In this document: piece by piece, positions 26,765 through 35,664 of the stretch
Layout of the letters: each line of letters begins with the position of its first letter
Position numbering within the stretch: position 1 is the first letter of the stretch
Assembly: GCA_024234815.1 (NCBI GenBank)
Contig: JACKNO010000001.1
Location: forward strand, 1-64,000
Direction: 5' to 3'
Origin: Pseudomonadales bacterium
Lineage (GTDB): Bacteria > Pseudomonadota > Gammaproteobacteria > Pseudomonadales > Halieaceae
Length of the DNA: 64,000 nucleotides
Notes under the pieces: generated by a model
Told to the model about the DNA's origin: nothing
The model's input: the letters and a program-made list of their open reading frames with translations, nothing else
The model's database searches: none
Translations under genes and position numbers: made by a program

Positions 26765-27625
26765 TTACGCCAGCTCCGCATTGGCTTGCATGGCCAGGGC
26801 GCCCGTGGAATCCAGCGCCCACAAACTCACCGTGTCACCATCGCGGCGGCCCTGAAACTGAATCGGCTGTCCGTCCAGCAGGGGCTTTACTCCCCGGAAG
26901 CGAAAACTTGCCAGCCTCTTTCCCGGCAGGTGTCTGTGCAGCGTATCCAGCAGCAACGTGGCGGTGAGCGGCCCCTGCACCACGAGCCCGGCGTAGCCCT
27001 CGATTGCCACGGCGTAGTCGCGGTCATAGTGAATGCGGTGGCTGTTGAAGGTGAGTGCCGAGTAGCGAAACAGCAATACCGGGTCCGGCACGAGCTCCCG
27101 CGACCACTGCGCTGCCGCCGGGGCGGCCAGTGCTGGCCGGGTGGAAATGCCGCCAGACTGGTCGCGATAGACCAGTTGCTGTTCTTCGGTCAGCGCCAGC
27201 GTAGCGGCGCTGAACACCTCGTGCCGCACCGTCACAAACACCAGTTCACCGCTGCTGCCCTGCTTGTGACTGACATCAGCGATAGTGGATACCCGCCGCA
27301 GCGGGTCGCCGACACGCGGCGCGGATTCGAAGCGGATATTGCTGCCAGCCCACATACGCCGCGGCAAAGGCACCGGTGGCAGGAAATCACCCCGCAGGGC
27401 ATGGCCATCAATATCCAACTGGCTGGCCGGCGGGGCAGGCAGGAAGTACAGCCAGTGCCACAGGGGCGGCAGCGGTTCACCCGCGCCGGCCCCGGTGACA
27501 CTGCCACAAGCAGGCCTGTCCAGAGCCGCGCCAAGGCAGGCTAACGGTGCCGCGGTTATGAGGTCGCAACGGCTCTCCTGTCTGCCAATCCAGCTACGCA
27601 AATGATTGATATCGATATCAGCCAT
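26765..27625 (-). CDS. MaoC/HTD2-like double-hotdog hydratase; candidate itaconyl/mesaconyl-CoA hydratase
   Basis: About 286 residues with two hotdog halves: a degenerate N-terminal one (about 10-140) and a C-terminal one carrying the catalytic pattern FNSHRIHYDRDYA (Asn-x-His-Arg-Ile-His-Tyr-Asp). The intervening WHWLYFLP segment and this motif are typical of mesaconyl-C4-CoA/itaconyl-CoA hydratases and HTD2-type dehydratases. The ATG at 27625 overlaps the CoA-transferase stop by 8 bp and has GGGAG upstream; the in-frame upstream extension would lie inside that gene. Inferred reaction: itaconyl-CoA plus water to citramalyl-CoA. Confidence 0.8.
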   Translation of the reverse strand: MADIDINHLRSWIGRQESRCDLITAAPLACLGAALDRPACGSVTGAGAGEPLPPLWHWLYFLPAPPASQLDIDGHALRGDFLPPVPLPRRMWAGSNIRFESAPRVGDPLRRVSTIADVSHKQGSSGELVFVTVRHEVFSAATLALTEEQQLVYRDQSGGISTRPALAAPAAAQWSRELVPDPVLLFRYSALTFNSHRIHYDRDYAVAIEGYAGLVVQGPLTATLLLDTLHRHLPGKRLASFRFRGVKPLLDGQPIQFQGRRDGDTVSLWALDSTGALAMQANAELA

Positions 27626-28748
27626 GGCCGCCAAACTCCCGGCGCAGGAGATCACTGTGCTCCCCGAGGGCCGGAACGGGGCGCAGCGGTGTATCGTCGC
27701 CCGCCGCGATTACCGGCGGGGCAACCGTCGAGATAGTGCCGGAGGGCGTAAGCACCGGGGCGCGGCGCAGTTGCGGGTGCCGCGCGAGGTCCGCAACCGA
27801 ATTCACGGCCCCGAAAGCGACGCGAGCGGACAACAGTCGCTGCACCAGCTCGGGCCGGCTTAAAGTCGAAAATACCGCGGCGATCTCCCGGTCCAGGGCC
27901 GCGCGATTGCTGCAGCGATCGACATTTGTGCGGTAGTCAGGCGCCTCGGCCAGGTCGGGCAGCCACAGCACCTGCTCACAAAAGTTCTCCCACTCTCGAC
28001 CATTCTGGATCGAGATAACCACCTGCTCTCCGCCTTTGCAGGTGTAAGCCCCGTAGGGGGCGATGCTCGGGTGATTGAGCCCGAGCCGCTGCGGCGCTTC
28101 GCCCGCATAGTCCTGGTGCAGCAGCGGGACCGTCATCCAGTCGGCCATGGCGTCAAACAGCGACACCGCCAGCCCCTTCCCGCAGCCTGTCCGGGCGCGC
28201 TCCAAAAGCGCTTCCAGTACGCCCGCGTGGGCATACATGCCGCAGGCGATATCGCAGACCGACACCCCCACCCTGCCCGCTTCCCCGGGCGCGCCGGTAA
28301 TCGACGCCAGGCCCGTTTCACACTGCACCAGCAGATCGTAGGCCTTCATCTCACGGTAGGCACCGGATTCGCCGTAGCCGGAAATATCCACCGTAATCAG
28401 CCGCGGATTGCGCTCGCGCAACCGCGCCGAATCAAAGCCCGCGCGGGCCGCGGAGCCGGGTGCGAGATTCTGGATGAAGACGTCCGCTTCCAGCAGCATG
28501 CGCTGCAACAGGTCCCGGTCGCGCGGATCCTTGATATCCAGGCAAATTGATTCCTTGCCCCGGTTCAGCCAGACAAAGTAAGCACTCTCACCGTCGGCCA
28601 CATGGTCGTAGGCGCGCGCGAAATCACCCTCGGCCCGTTCTACCTTGATGACGCGGGCGCCGGCATCCGCCAGGCGCGAGCTGCAATAGGGCGCGGCCAC
28701 CGCCTGCTCCAGCGCGATCACCAGCAAACCCTGCAGCGGTTGGCCCAT
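27618..28748 (-). CDS. CaiB/BaiF family III CoA-transferase
   Basis: A 376-residue class III CoA-transferase. N-terminal LQGLLVIALEQAVAAPYCSSRLADAGARVIKVE (CoA pocket), then WLNRGKESICLD and GYGESGAYREMKAYDLLVQ, and the region VSVCDIACGMYAHAGVLEAL. The active-site aspartate of the family is expected near residue 169, in VSVCDIACG. It would transfer CoA from succinyl-CoA or a similar donor to a dicarboxylic acid; itaconate is the candidate from context. Its start shares an A with the stop of the acyl-CoA dehydrogenase (TGATG), and its stop overlaps the hydratase start, so this is one operon. Confidence 0.88.
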   Translation of the reverse strand: MGQPLQGLLVIALEQAVAAPYCSSRLADAGARVIKVERAEGDFARAYDHVADGESAYFVWLNRGKESICLDIKDPRDRDLLQRMLLEADVFIQNLAPGSAARAGFDSARLRERNPRLITVDISGYGESGAYREMKAYDLLVQCETGLASITGAPGEAGRVGVSVCDIACGMYAHAGVLEALLERARTGCGKGLAVSLFDAMADWMTVPLLHQDYAGEAPQRLGLNHPSIAPYGAYTCKGGEQVVISIQNGREWENFCEQVLWLPDLAEAPDYRTNVDRCSNRAALDREIAAVFSTLSRPELVQRLLSARVAFGAVNSVADLARHPQLRRAPVLTPSGTISTVAPPVIAAGDDTPLRPVPALGEHSDLLRREFGGHG

Positions 28749-29914
28749 CAGAAAGACCTCGGCAGATCGAGTTCCCGGGTGGCGATGAAAGAGAGAATGA
28801 GATTGGTGGAGATCGGCGCCACCTGGTAGAGACGGGTCTCCCGAAACTTGCGTTCAATATCGTATTCCGTGGCGAAACCGTAACCGCCATGGGTCTGGAT
28901 ACAGGTATCGGCCGCCGCCCAGGCGGCCTCGGAGGCGAGCAGCTTCGCCATATTGGCCTCGGCGCCCGCCGGCTTGCCCGCGTCGTACAGGTCTGCGGCC
29001 CGCTGCACCATCAGCGCCGCCGCCTCGGTCTGGATATGGGCCCGGGCGATAGGAAACTGTACGCCCTGGTTCTGGCCGATGGGCCGGTCAAACACCACCC
29101 GCTCGCGGGCGTAGCTTGAGGATTTAGCGGTAAACCAGCGCGCATCGCCTATGCACTCGGCGGCAATCAGTATGCGTTCGGCGTTCATACCGTCGAGTAT
29201 GCACCTGAATCCCTCGCCCTCCGGGCCGATGAGGTTTTTTGCGGGCACCCGCAGATTATCGAAAAACAGTTCCGTGGTCGCATGGTTCATCATGGTTTCG
29301 ACCGGCTTGATGGTCAGGCCGTTACCCAGCGCCTCACGCATATCCACCAGCAGCACCGACATGCCGTCCGTGTGCCTGGGACACTGATCCCGGGGGGTGG
29401 TGCGCACCAGCAGCACCATCAGGTCGGAGTGCAGGCTCCGGGAAATAAACACCTTCTGGCCGTTGACCACATAGTCATCGCCATCGCGCGCTGCGCTGGT
29501 GCGGATACGGGAGGTATCGGTGCCGCTGGAGGGCTCTGTGACGCCAAACGCTTGCAGGCGCAGGCTGCCGTCGGCGATTGCCGGCAGGTATTGCCGCTTC
29601 TGCGCATCGCTGCCATGGCGCAACAGCGTTCCCATCGTATACATCTGGGCGTGGCAGGCGCCGCCATTACCACCGCTGCGCTGTATCTCTTCCAGCACGG
29701 CGCAGGCGGCTGCGAGGGGGAGGCCGCTGCCGCCGTACTCCTCAGGAATCAGAACAGACAGGTAGCCAGCCGCCGTCAGGGCTGTTACAAATTCAGTGGG
29801 ATACGCCTTCTCGCGGTCGAGCCTGCGCCAGTATTCACCGGGGAACTGCTCGCATAATCTCGCCACCGCATCGCGAATTTCCGGATAGGTTTTGTCAGAG
29901 GCCACGCGGTTCAT
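28748..29914 (-). CDS. Acyl-CoA dehydrogenase family protein
   Basis: A 388-residue FAD enzyme with the three-part acyl-CoA dehydrogenase fold. AFGVTEPSSGTDTSRI binds FAD and substrate, YVVNGQKVFIS is the beta-domain signature, and the C-terminal QTHGGYGFATEYDIERKFRETRLYQVAPISTN is the usual dimer/FAD motif; the catalytic glutamate position should be checked by alignment. First gene of the four-gene CoA-ester operon; an acyl-CoA dehydrogenase also occurs in the P. aeruginosa itaconate locus, with unknown role there. Overlaps the CoA-transferase by one base (TGATG). Confidence 0.9.
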   Translation of the reverse strand: MNRVASDKTYPEIRDAVARLCEQFPGEYWRRLDREKAYPTEFVTALTAAGYLSVLIPEEYGGSGLPLAAACAVLEEIQRSGGNGGACHAQMYTMGTLLRHGSDAQKRQYLPAIADGSLRLQAFGVTEPSSGTDTSRIRTSAARDGDDYVVNGQKVFISRSLHSDLMVLLVRTTPRDQCPRHTDGMSVLLVDMREALGNGLTIKPVETMMNHATTELFFDNLRVPAKNLIGPEGEGFRCILDGMNAERILIAAECIGDARWFTAKSSSYARERVVFDRPIGQNQGVQFPIARAHIQTEAAALMVQRAADLYDAGKPAGAEANMAKLLASEAAWAAADTCIQTHGGYGFATEYDIERKFRETRLYQVAPISTNLILSFIATRELDLPRSF

Positions 29915-29962
29915 CCCCCCGGGAAAGTCCCGCGCAGCCGCGCGGCGCCGGATTGGCGAGGC

Positions 29963-30388
29963 TTACTGGCTGCCTTCGACCATGTAGTCAACGGCGGCGA
30001 TCACTTCCTCGTCGGAGCAGTTCATGCAGCCGCCCTTGGCGATCATGCCGGTACCGGCAAGACCATTGATGCCGCTGTCGTGCAGCACGTCAGTGCCCTT
30101 GGCGATCCGGTCAGCCCAGGCGCCGGCGTCACCGTAGATCGGTGCTCCGGCCGCCCCGGTAGCGTGACAGGCCATGCACGCGGCGTTATAGACCTCCTCT
30201 CCAGAGCGGGGACCGCTGCTGGCCGCGGCGGCGGCGCCACCACAGCTGCTGTCGCCCTGCATACAACTTTCCCCGACCGGCTTGATGCGCGCCTCGATTT
30301 CGGCGCGCTGCGCGTCAGTCAAGTCAATGGCGAAGGCGCTGTAAGCCAGGCCCAGGGCAAAAATACTGCAAACAATTCGCGTTATCAC
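29963..30388 (-). CDS. Secreted cytochrome c5-family protein
   Basis: A small monohaem c-type cytochrome of about 141 residues. The signal peptide is ITRIVCSIFALGLAYSAFA; haem attaches to CMACH (AACMACHATGAAGAP), the axial methionine is likely the one in LAGTGMIAKGG, and a C-terminal CMNC pair is characteristic of the c5 group. A linker with an extra Cys pair (SCMQGDSSCGG) precedes the domain. The GTG start at 30388 with AGAGGG upstream is preferred over an in-frame upstream ATG. A periplasmic electron carrier to terminal oxidases or other reductases is likely. Confidence 0.85.
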   Translation of the reverse strand: MITRIVCSIFALGLAYSAFAIDLTDAQRAEIEARIKPVGESCMQGDSSCGGAAAAASSGPRSGEEVYNAACMACHATGAAGAPIYGDAGAWADRIAKGTDVLHDSGINGLAGTGMIAKGGCMNCSDEEVIAAVDYMVEGSQ

Positions 30389-30574
30389 TGTACGACCCTC
30401 TCTTGGATAGGCGCGCATTATAGCCAGTTATCCCGGCGGCGGAAACTCGGCGAACAGGTCCATATGGCTGGAAAGCTGGCGCTTTCGCAGCCGGTTCTGG
30501 CAGCCCGCGGGGATTCCCACTACCATCGGAGGGCAAAGCCGCCACCCCATTCCCCTTTGACAGGACCAAAGCCT

Positions 30575-31198
30575 ATGAAACTCTACACCTACGACCCCGC
30601 ACCCAACCCGCGCCGACTGGCGCTATTCATGCGGTACAAGGGCATTACCCTGGACAGCCAGCAGATTGACCTGGCGACCGGCGAGCAGTTGTCCGATGAG
30701 TACCGCCGGATAAACCCCGAGTGCTCTGTTCCTGCCCTGCAACTGGATGACGGCACAGTGCTGACGGAGGTCATCGGCATCTGCACCTACCTCGAGGCGC
30801 TGCACCCGGAAAAGCCCCTGTTGGGCACCACGCCGCTGGAAAAGGCGCAGGTTTCCAGCTGGGTACATCGCCTGCTGATGAATGTGTTCTCGGCCATTGC
30901 CGGAATGCTGCGCAACCGCTCCAGGGCATTCGCCAACCGCGCCCTGCCCGGCCCACTGGACCTGCCGCAGATATCGGAGCTGGTGGAGCGCGGCAAGCTC
31001 CAGCTCGCGCATACGCTGCCGAAGTTGGACGCGGAGCTGGCGACACGCCCCTGGCTGGCCGGCGACAACTTTTCATTCGCGGATATCGATCTGCTGGTAG
31101 GCATCGACTTCATGGCCTGGGTAAAAGAATCGGTTCCCGAGGAGTGCACCCACCTGCGCGCCTGGTATGAGCGCGCCAGGGCGGAACTGGATTTGTAG
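30575..31198 (+). CDS. Glutathione S-transferase family protein
   Basis: A 207-residue cytosolic GST: thioredoxin-like N-terminal domain (MKLYTYDPAPNPRRLALFM; GSH-binding ECSVPALQLDDGTVLTEVIGI) followed by an all-helical C-terminal domain with the conserved ELATRPWLAGDNFSFADIDLLVG (N-capping box). Substrate unknown. ATG at 30575 follows AGGA and cuts the long upstream open frame, which overlaps the opposite-strand cytochrome gene and is not supported. Confidence 0.9.
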   Translation: MKLYTYDPAPNPRRLALFMRYKGITLDSQQIDLATGEQLSDEYRRINPECSVPALQLDDGTVLTEVIGICTYLEALHPEKPLLGTTPLEKAQVSSWVHRLLMNVFSAIAGMLRNRSRAFANRALPGPLDLPQISELVERGKLQLAHTLPKLDAELATRPWLAGDNFSFADIDLLVGIDFMAWVKESVPEECTHLRAWYERARAELDL

Positions 31199-31229
31199 GG
31201 GTTCGCCGTAAGCGCGGGGGCGCGCAGGG

Positions 31230-32477
31230 CTAAAAGTACCACGCCAGTTGCACCAGCAGCGACGGCCCCACGCCCAGGGTGAGACCCTCCAGGCCGGTCT
31301 CTATACCGCCGTACTCGGTGCCCCTGGAGCCCAGTGGCGCGGTCGCGGCGGACAGCAGTTGCCAGTTCTGGGCGAGGTCCCACTCCAGCACCCACTGCGC
31401 CAGCGCCGAGCCGTCCTCCGCATTGGCAAACAGATTGGTGGTGAGGTTTACCAGTGGCGCCAGCTCCACCAGCAGGGAGCCGGCCACGTTGTGGCGGCCT
31501 ATGGTATACAGCTCGCCGCGCTGCAGCCTTTGCGCCAGGTCCTGGTCGGACAGAATGTTCCCGGGGGTGTAATCGTCATCGGCAAGGCCAAAGCCATTGT
31601 AATAGTACTCCAGTACGACGGTGGCGTTGTAACCGCCCCAGACCCAGGACCAGGACCAGTTGGCCACCGCGCTGGTAACCCAGCCATCGTGGGCATCGGT
31701 AAAGGTAATGTCACCGCGCAGCACGGCCTCGCCCAGGTTGGTAAGGCCTCCGATGCCGGCGATGAACTCATTGAAGTTTTCCGCCAGCAACAGATCGTAC
31801 TCCGCCTCCGTGCCGAAACCGTGGTATTTCAGCGCGCTGGTACTCTGTTCGCCGGTGGTTTTACCCGCCTCGTCCCGACGCTGCACAAACACCGCCTGCC
31901 AGTCACTGCCGCTCTCCAGCAGGTACTGGCCGTAGACCATATCCTCGCCCAGCTTGTACTCGGTATCCACCGCCGCGGGATTGAAGGGGTTGAAAAAATC
32001 CACCGGGTTATAGATAAGCCCATTGCCCCAGCTCACTGCCTGGCGCCCGATACGCAGCACCGCGCGCTCGCCGGTAAAACCCACGTTCAGGCGATCCAGC
32101 CGCTGCACCAGGCCGCGTGAACTTTTGTTGCTGACGGTATCGGTGAGGTCCCACCAGCGCCGGTCGTCATTCGGCAGCGAAGGGGGCAACAGCAACACGT
32201 CGTTCGTGTCTATCGGCAGATCGAGAGTGTCGCCCCACTGCCCGATCGCCTGGTAGTCCGCCTGGAAACTGAAGCGCTGGCGCGAGGCCCTGAATTTCAG
32301 GCGCAGATCGGCGTATTCATCATCGGCATACTCGCCGAAATACTCCCGGTAGGCGCTGTCGTCGGGGTAACTGCTGGCCAATCCGCGCAGCTTGGCGTGA
32401 CCGCCGTCGAATCCCGGTACGGCGGCGCTCACCGCCAGTGGCAGCGCCGCCAGTGCCAATCCCCAGCGGATGCGCAT
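31230..32477 (-). CDS. Outer-membrane beta-barrel protein, DUF1302-like
   Basis: A 415-residue exported protein with signal peptide (MRIRWGLALAALPLAVSAA) and a C-terminal aromatic beta-strand ending QLAWYF, the recognition pattern for BAM-inserted barrels. GRQAVSWGNGLIYNPVDFFNPF resembles DUF1302/alginate-export-type porins. It is the last gene of the LolA-like / permease / permease / ATPase operon, starting 6 bp after the ATPase stop, so it is probably the outer-membrane part of that transport system. Function otherwise unknown. Confidence 0.75.
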   Translation of the reverse strand: MRIRWGLALAALPLAVSAAVPGFDGGHAKLRGLASSYPDDSAYREYFGEYADDEYADLRLKFRASRQRFSFQADYQAIGQWGDTLDLPIDTNDVLLLPPSLPNDDRRWWDLTDTVSNKSSRGLVQRLDRLNVGFTGERAVLRIGRQAVSWGNGLIYNPVDFFNPFNPAAVDTEYKLGEDMVYGQYLLESGSDWQAVFVQRRDEAGKTTGEQSTSALKYHGFGTEAEYDLLLAENFNEFIAGIGGLTNLGEAVLRGDITFTDAHDGWVTSAVANWSWSWVWGGYNATVVLEYYYNGFGLADDDYTPGNILSDQDLAQRLQRGELYTIGRHNVAGSLLVELAPLVNLTTNLFANAEDGSALAQWVLEWDLAQNWQLLSAATAPLGSRGTEYGGIETGLEGLTLGVGPSLLVQLAWYF

Positions 32478-32483
32478 GGCCGC

Positions 32484-33188
32484 TCAAATGTCCATGGCGA
32501 TGGGTTGCTGTCGTTCATCGCTGACGATCCGGCCATCGCGCATACCGATCAGGCGCCGGGCATAGCGCATTACACGCGCATCGTGGGTGGAGATCACAAA
32601 GGTCACACCCCGCTCCCGGTTCAGGCTCACAAAAAGATCCATCAACTGGGCGGCGCTGCGGCTGTCGAGGTTGGCGGTGGGCTCGTCCGCCAACACCAGG
32701 GCCGGCCGGGTAGCAATGGCGCGGGCCACCGCCACGCGCTGCTGTTGCCCGCCGGACAGTTCCGCCGGGCGTCTGTTCTCCAGCCCGGCCAGCCCCACCT
32801 CCGCCAGCACCCCGGATGCCAGCCGGGTTCGCTCCCGCGCGGGCACACCCTGCACCTGCATAATAAACTCCACGTTTTCGCGGGCTGTCAGCACGGTGAT
32901 CAGGTTGTAGGACTGGAATACAAAGCCAATATGGCGCAGGCGCATATCCGCCAGTTCAGCGCGGGACATGCCGTCCAGCCGGTGCTCGCCGATTGCGATT
33001 TCACCGCTGTCGGGGGTGTCCAGGCCGCCAAGCGCGTTGAGCAGGGTGGTCTTGCCGGAGCCGGACGGGCCCGACAGGCAGACAAATTCGCCCTCCTCGA
33101 TCTCCAGGCAAACCCGATCAAGCGCCGTGATCGTGTCACCGCCCTGGTGAAAGGTCTTGCATAAATCGCGGCAGCTGATGTCGCTCAT
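32484..33188 (-). CDS. ABC transporter ATP-binding protein (LolD/MacB-like)
   Basis: A 234-residue ATPase of the LolD/MacB class that powers the two FtsX-type permeases upstream. Walker A GPSGSGKTTLLN, Q-loop FVFQSYNLITVL, signature LSGGQQQRVAVARA, Walker B LVLADEPTANLD and the switch histidine in VISTHDARVM are all present. The enzyme should be functional. The ATG at 33188 lies 15 bp after the preceding permease gene. Confidence 0.95.
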   Translation of the reverse strand: MSDISCRDLCKTFHQGGDTITALDRVCLEIEEGEFVCLSGPSGSGKTTLLNALGGLDTPDSGEIAIGEHRLDGMSRAELADMRLRHIGFVFQSYNLITVLTARENVEFIMQVQGVPARERTRLASGVLAEVGLAGLENRRPAELSGGQQQRVAVARAIATRPALVLADEPTANLDSRSAAQLMDLFVSLNRERGVTFVISTHDARVMRYARRLIGMRDGRIVSDERQQPIAMDI

Positions 33189-33202
33189 CGAAGGTATCCT
33201 TT

Positions 33203-34435
33203 TCAGTCCCTGTTCAAGGCGGTCACGGGATCCAGCCGCGAGGCCCGCCAGGCGGGTGCGATGCTGGCCAGCAGGCCCAGAATGATGACCACCGCCGTGG
33301 ACATCAGCATGTCGAAGCGGTGCAGCGCCGGGTACAAAATCGTGCTCATTCCCATCATCTCCATCCCCTGGGCCACTCTGGAAATATCGATACCGCTTTC
33401 CAATGGCATGATGGTGGCGACCGCCAGCAGATTGCCCAGCAACAGGCCGAGACAGAGCAGGTAAAGACTCTCCAGCATGACCTGCCCCAGGATGAGGCCG
33501 GGACGCATGCCCAGCGCCTGCATCAGGCCGATTTCGCGCACCCGCTCGAACACCGCCATTACCAGGGTGTTGACGAGGCCGAACGACAGTGCGAGAAACA
33601 CCACCACCATGAACACCAGGGTGAAGCCGTCCTGCACCGCGAGAATGCTGCCCAGGAAGGTATCCAGCTCGGTCCAGGGCAGTACTTCCAGCTCGGGGCC
33701 CGCTGCCGCTGCAATCTGCGGATACCAGCCCTCAACCCCGCGATAGTCGTCTGCGGTAAGCGCGATTTCCGAGACCGCATCGCCTATACCCAGCATTTCC
33801 TGTACCAGGGAGCGACCCGCATACACGAAACGGTCTTCATCGCCCTGCAAGCGCGCGCGATACAGGCCCACCACCCGGACACCGCGCTCTGCCACGTCGT
33901 TGTCGGGGTCCTGCGACATGATTACAACCCGCTTGCCCAGGCCGGTCTCCAGCCGCCGTGCGAGGCTGGCACCGATAACGATCCCCGTGTCATCGGCCAG
34001 GTCCAGCGAACGCCCCTCGATAATGGTCTCCGGCAGCGAACCCAGTGCCTGCTCCGCCGCCGGGTCCACCCCCAGCAGGGTGACGCTGCGACTGCCCCGC
34101 TCACTGCTGATCACAGCCGGCACCCGCACCCGCGCCGCCCAGGCCTTGACCGGAGGCTGATCCAGCGCCTCCAGCAGCGCGCCGGCGGGCGGCGCCATAC
34201 TGTTTGCCACGCTGGGGTCGCGGCGGTAGTCCCGATGGTGCACCTGTACCTCGCCGGGCAGCGTCTGCAGGCCATTGCGAACCATCTGCTCGGTCATGCC
34301 CCGGCTCAACGCGGCCGTGAAGATCATGGCCCACACCCCTATCGCAATGGCGATGAGCATGATCAGGGTGCGGCGGTGGTTGCGCCACAGGTTGCGCCAT
34401 GCGAGCGTGGACAGCGTGGCCAGGGGCAAAGTCAT
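33203..34435 (-). CDS. FtsX/MacB-type ABC permease B
   Basis: A membrane protein of about 410 residues with the MacB/LolE plan: one N-terminal helix (LIMLIAIAIGVWAMIFTAAL), a large periplasmic domain (about residues 45-260), then three C-terminal helices (FTLVFMVVVFLALSFGLVNTL; LLCLGLLLGNLLAVATI; TAVVIILGLLASIAPAW) with the FtsX hallmark VREIGLMQALGM. The ATG shares one base with the stop of the first permease (TGATG), so synthesis is coupled. Extraction of a hydrophobic or lipidated envelope substrate is the expected role (family knowledge). Confidence 0.9.
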   Translation of the reverse strand: MTLPLATLSTLAWRNLWRNHRRTLIMLIAIAIGVWAMIFTAALSRGMTEQMVRNGLQTLPGEVQVHHRDYRRDPSVANSMAPPAGALLEALDQPPVKAWAARVRVPAVISSERGSRSVTLLGVDPAAEQALGSLPETIIEGRSLDLADDTGIVIGASLARRLETGLGKRVVIMSQDPDNDVAERGVRVVGLYRARLQGDEDRFVYAGRSLVQEMLGIGDAVSEIALTADDYRGVEGWYPQIAAAAGPELEVLPWTELDTFLGSILAVQDGFTLVFMVVVFLALSFGLVNTLVMAVFERVREIGLMQALGMRPGLILGQVMLESLYLLCLGLLLGNLLAVATIMPLESGIDISRVAQGMEMMGMSTILYPALHRFDMLMSTAVVIILGLLASIAPAWRASRLDPVTALNRD

Positions 34436-35664
34436 CACAGGGCCCGCATGGCAGCGACGGGCTGCAATCGAAACAGGCGCAGCGCCGGGTAGAGCGCGGC
34501 CAGCAGCGCGCCTAAAAAAACGGTCAATGGCCCGGCCAGCAGAGATACCGGGCTCAGTTGCGGATAAATGCGGCCGCCCAGCATGAACCTTGCCATCATC
34601 TCCTCCACCCCGGGATAGACGAAACCGGCATAACTGAGATACGCCGCGAGCAGGCCGCCACCCGCTACTCCCAGGCCGAGGCCCAGCGCCGCCAGCATCA
34701 GGGTTTCCATGCCCACCAGGCGCGCCAGTTGCGCGGGCCGCATCCCCAGTGCGAGCATCACCCCAAACTCCCGGGTGCGCTCGAGCACAGACATCAACTG
34801 GGTATTGAGCACGCTGAAGGCGACCAGCAGGACCAGTACACCGTAAGTGAACCAGGCGCTGGCCATATCCGACGTTATCGCCTGACGCAGCCCGGGCATC
34901 AGTCTCTCCCAATCCAGGACGACCAGTTCATTGCGCCCCGCCAACGCCGCGCGCAGCCCAGCCGCGGTGTCCCCGACCTGCTCGAGCGACGGCACTCGTA
35001 TCACCACGCTGTGGCCCGCATCACCCATCGCAAACACCTGCTGAAACCAGCCCAGCGGTATCTGCGCCATGCTGCGGTCCACTTCCTCCAGGCCGGTATC
35101 CAGGATGCCCACCACGGTCGCGACCGCCGCCGCGAAAGAACCGTCGCGGCCACTGCCGATAAAGGTCAGTTCGTCGCCTACGCCCGCCTTCAGGTTCTGC
35201 GCCAGCAGGGCGCCTATCACGATCTCCCGGGCGTCATCCGCCTGCAGGTAGCGCCCCTCGCGCACCTTGCCGGGAAAAGTCGATACCGCAGGTTCGTAGC
35301 CCGGTTGCACGCCGGTCAGCAAAATGCCGAAGGAGCGCTGGGCACTGGAGGCGAGCGCAAACGCCTCCGCCCGCGCCGCGACCTCACCCACTCCGGGCAC
35401 GCTTCGCAAGCTGGAGGCCAGCTCCATAACCGCGGGTACACTCTGGTAGATATGCTGGTCATCGTGGTAGCCGCGGCGCTGCACCTGGATATGGCCGGTA
35501 TACGCCGCGAGGCTGCCATCGATCATCATCTGGTAGGAACCCAGTTGCAGTGAGACCAAAAAAACCAGCAGGACATTACAGAACACCATGGCACCGACGG
35601 TGAGCCAGGTGCGACGGCGGTGACGCCAGATGTTCCGCCAGGCCAAAACCCAGCTGACATTCAC
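34435..35664 (-). CDS. FtsX/MacB-type ABC permease A
   Basis: About 409 residues with the same architecture as permease B: N-terminal helix LTVGAMVFCNVLLVFLVSL, periplasmic domain, and three C-terminal helices including YGVLVLLVAFSVLNTQLM, with FtsX motif TREFGVMLALGM. The two permeases are paralogues and presumably form a LolCE-like heterodimer on the ATPase. The GTG start (35664) overlaps the TGA of the LolA-like gene as GTGA; a longer in-frame form lacks support. Ends in the TGATG overlap with permease B. Confidence 0.88.
   Translation of the reverse strand: MNVSWVLAWRNIWRHRRRTWLTVGAMVFCNVLLVFLVSLQLGSYQMMIDGSLAAYTGHIQVQRRGYHDDQHIYQSVPAVMELASSLRSVPGVGEVAARAEAFALASSAQRSFGILLTGVQPGYEPAVSTFPGKVREGRYLQADDAREIVIGALLAQNLKAGVGDELTFIGSGRDGSFAAAVATVVGILDTGLEEVDRSMAQIPLGWFQQVFAMGDAGHSVVIRVPSLEQVGDTAAGLRAALAGRNELVVLDWERLMPGLRQAITSDMASAWFTYGVLVLLVAFSVLNTQLMSVLERTREFGVMLALGMRPAQLARLVGMETLMLAALGLGLGVAGGGLLAAYLSYAGFVYPGVEEMMARFMLGGRIYPQLSPVSLLAGPLTVFLGALLAALYPALRLFRLQPVAAMRAL

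Noticed and set aside
33320..34492. 390-codon plus-strand frame opposite permease B
   Set aside because: His/Gln/Arg-rich shadow typical of antisense to hydrophobic genes; the permease is clear on the minus strand.
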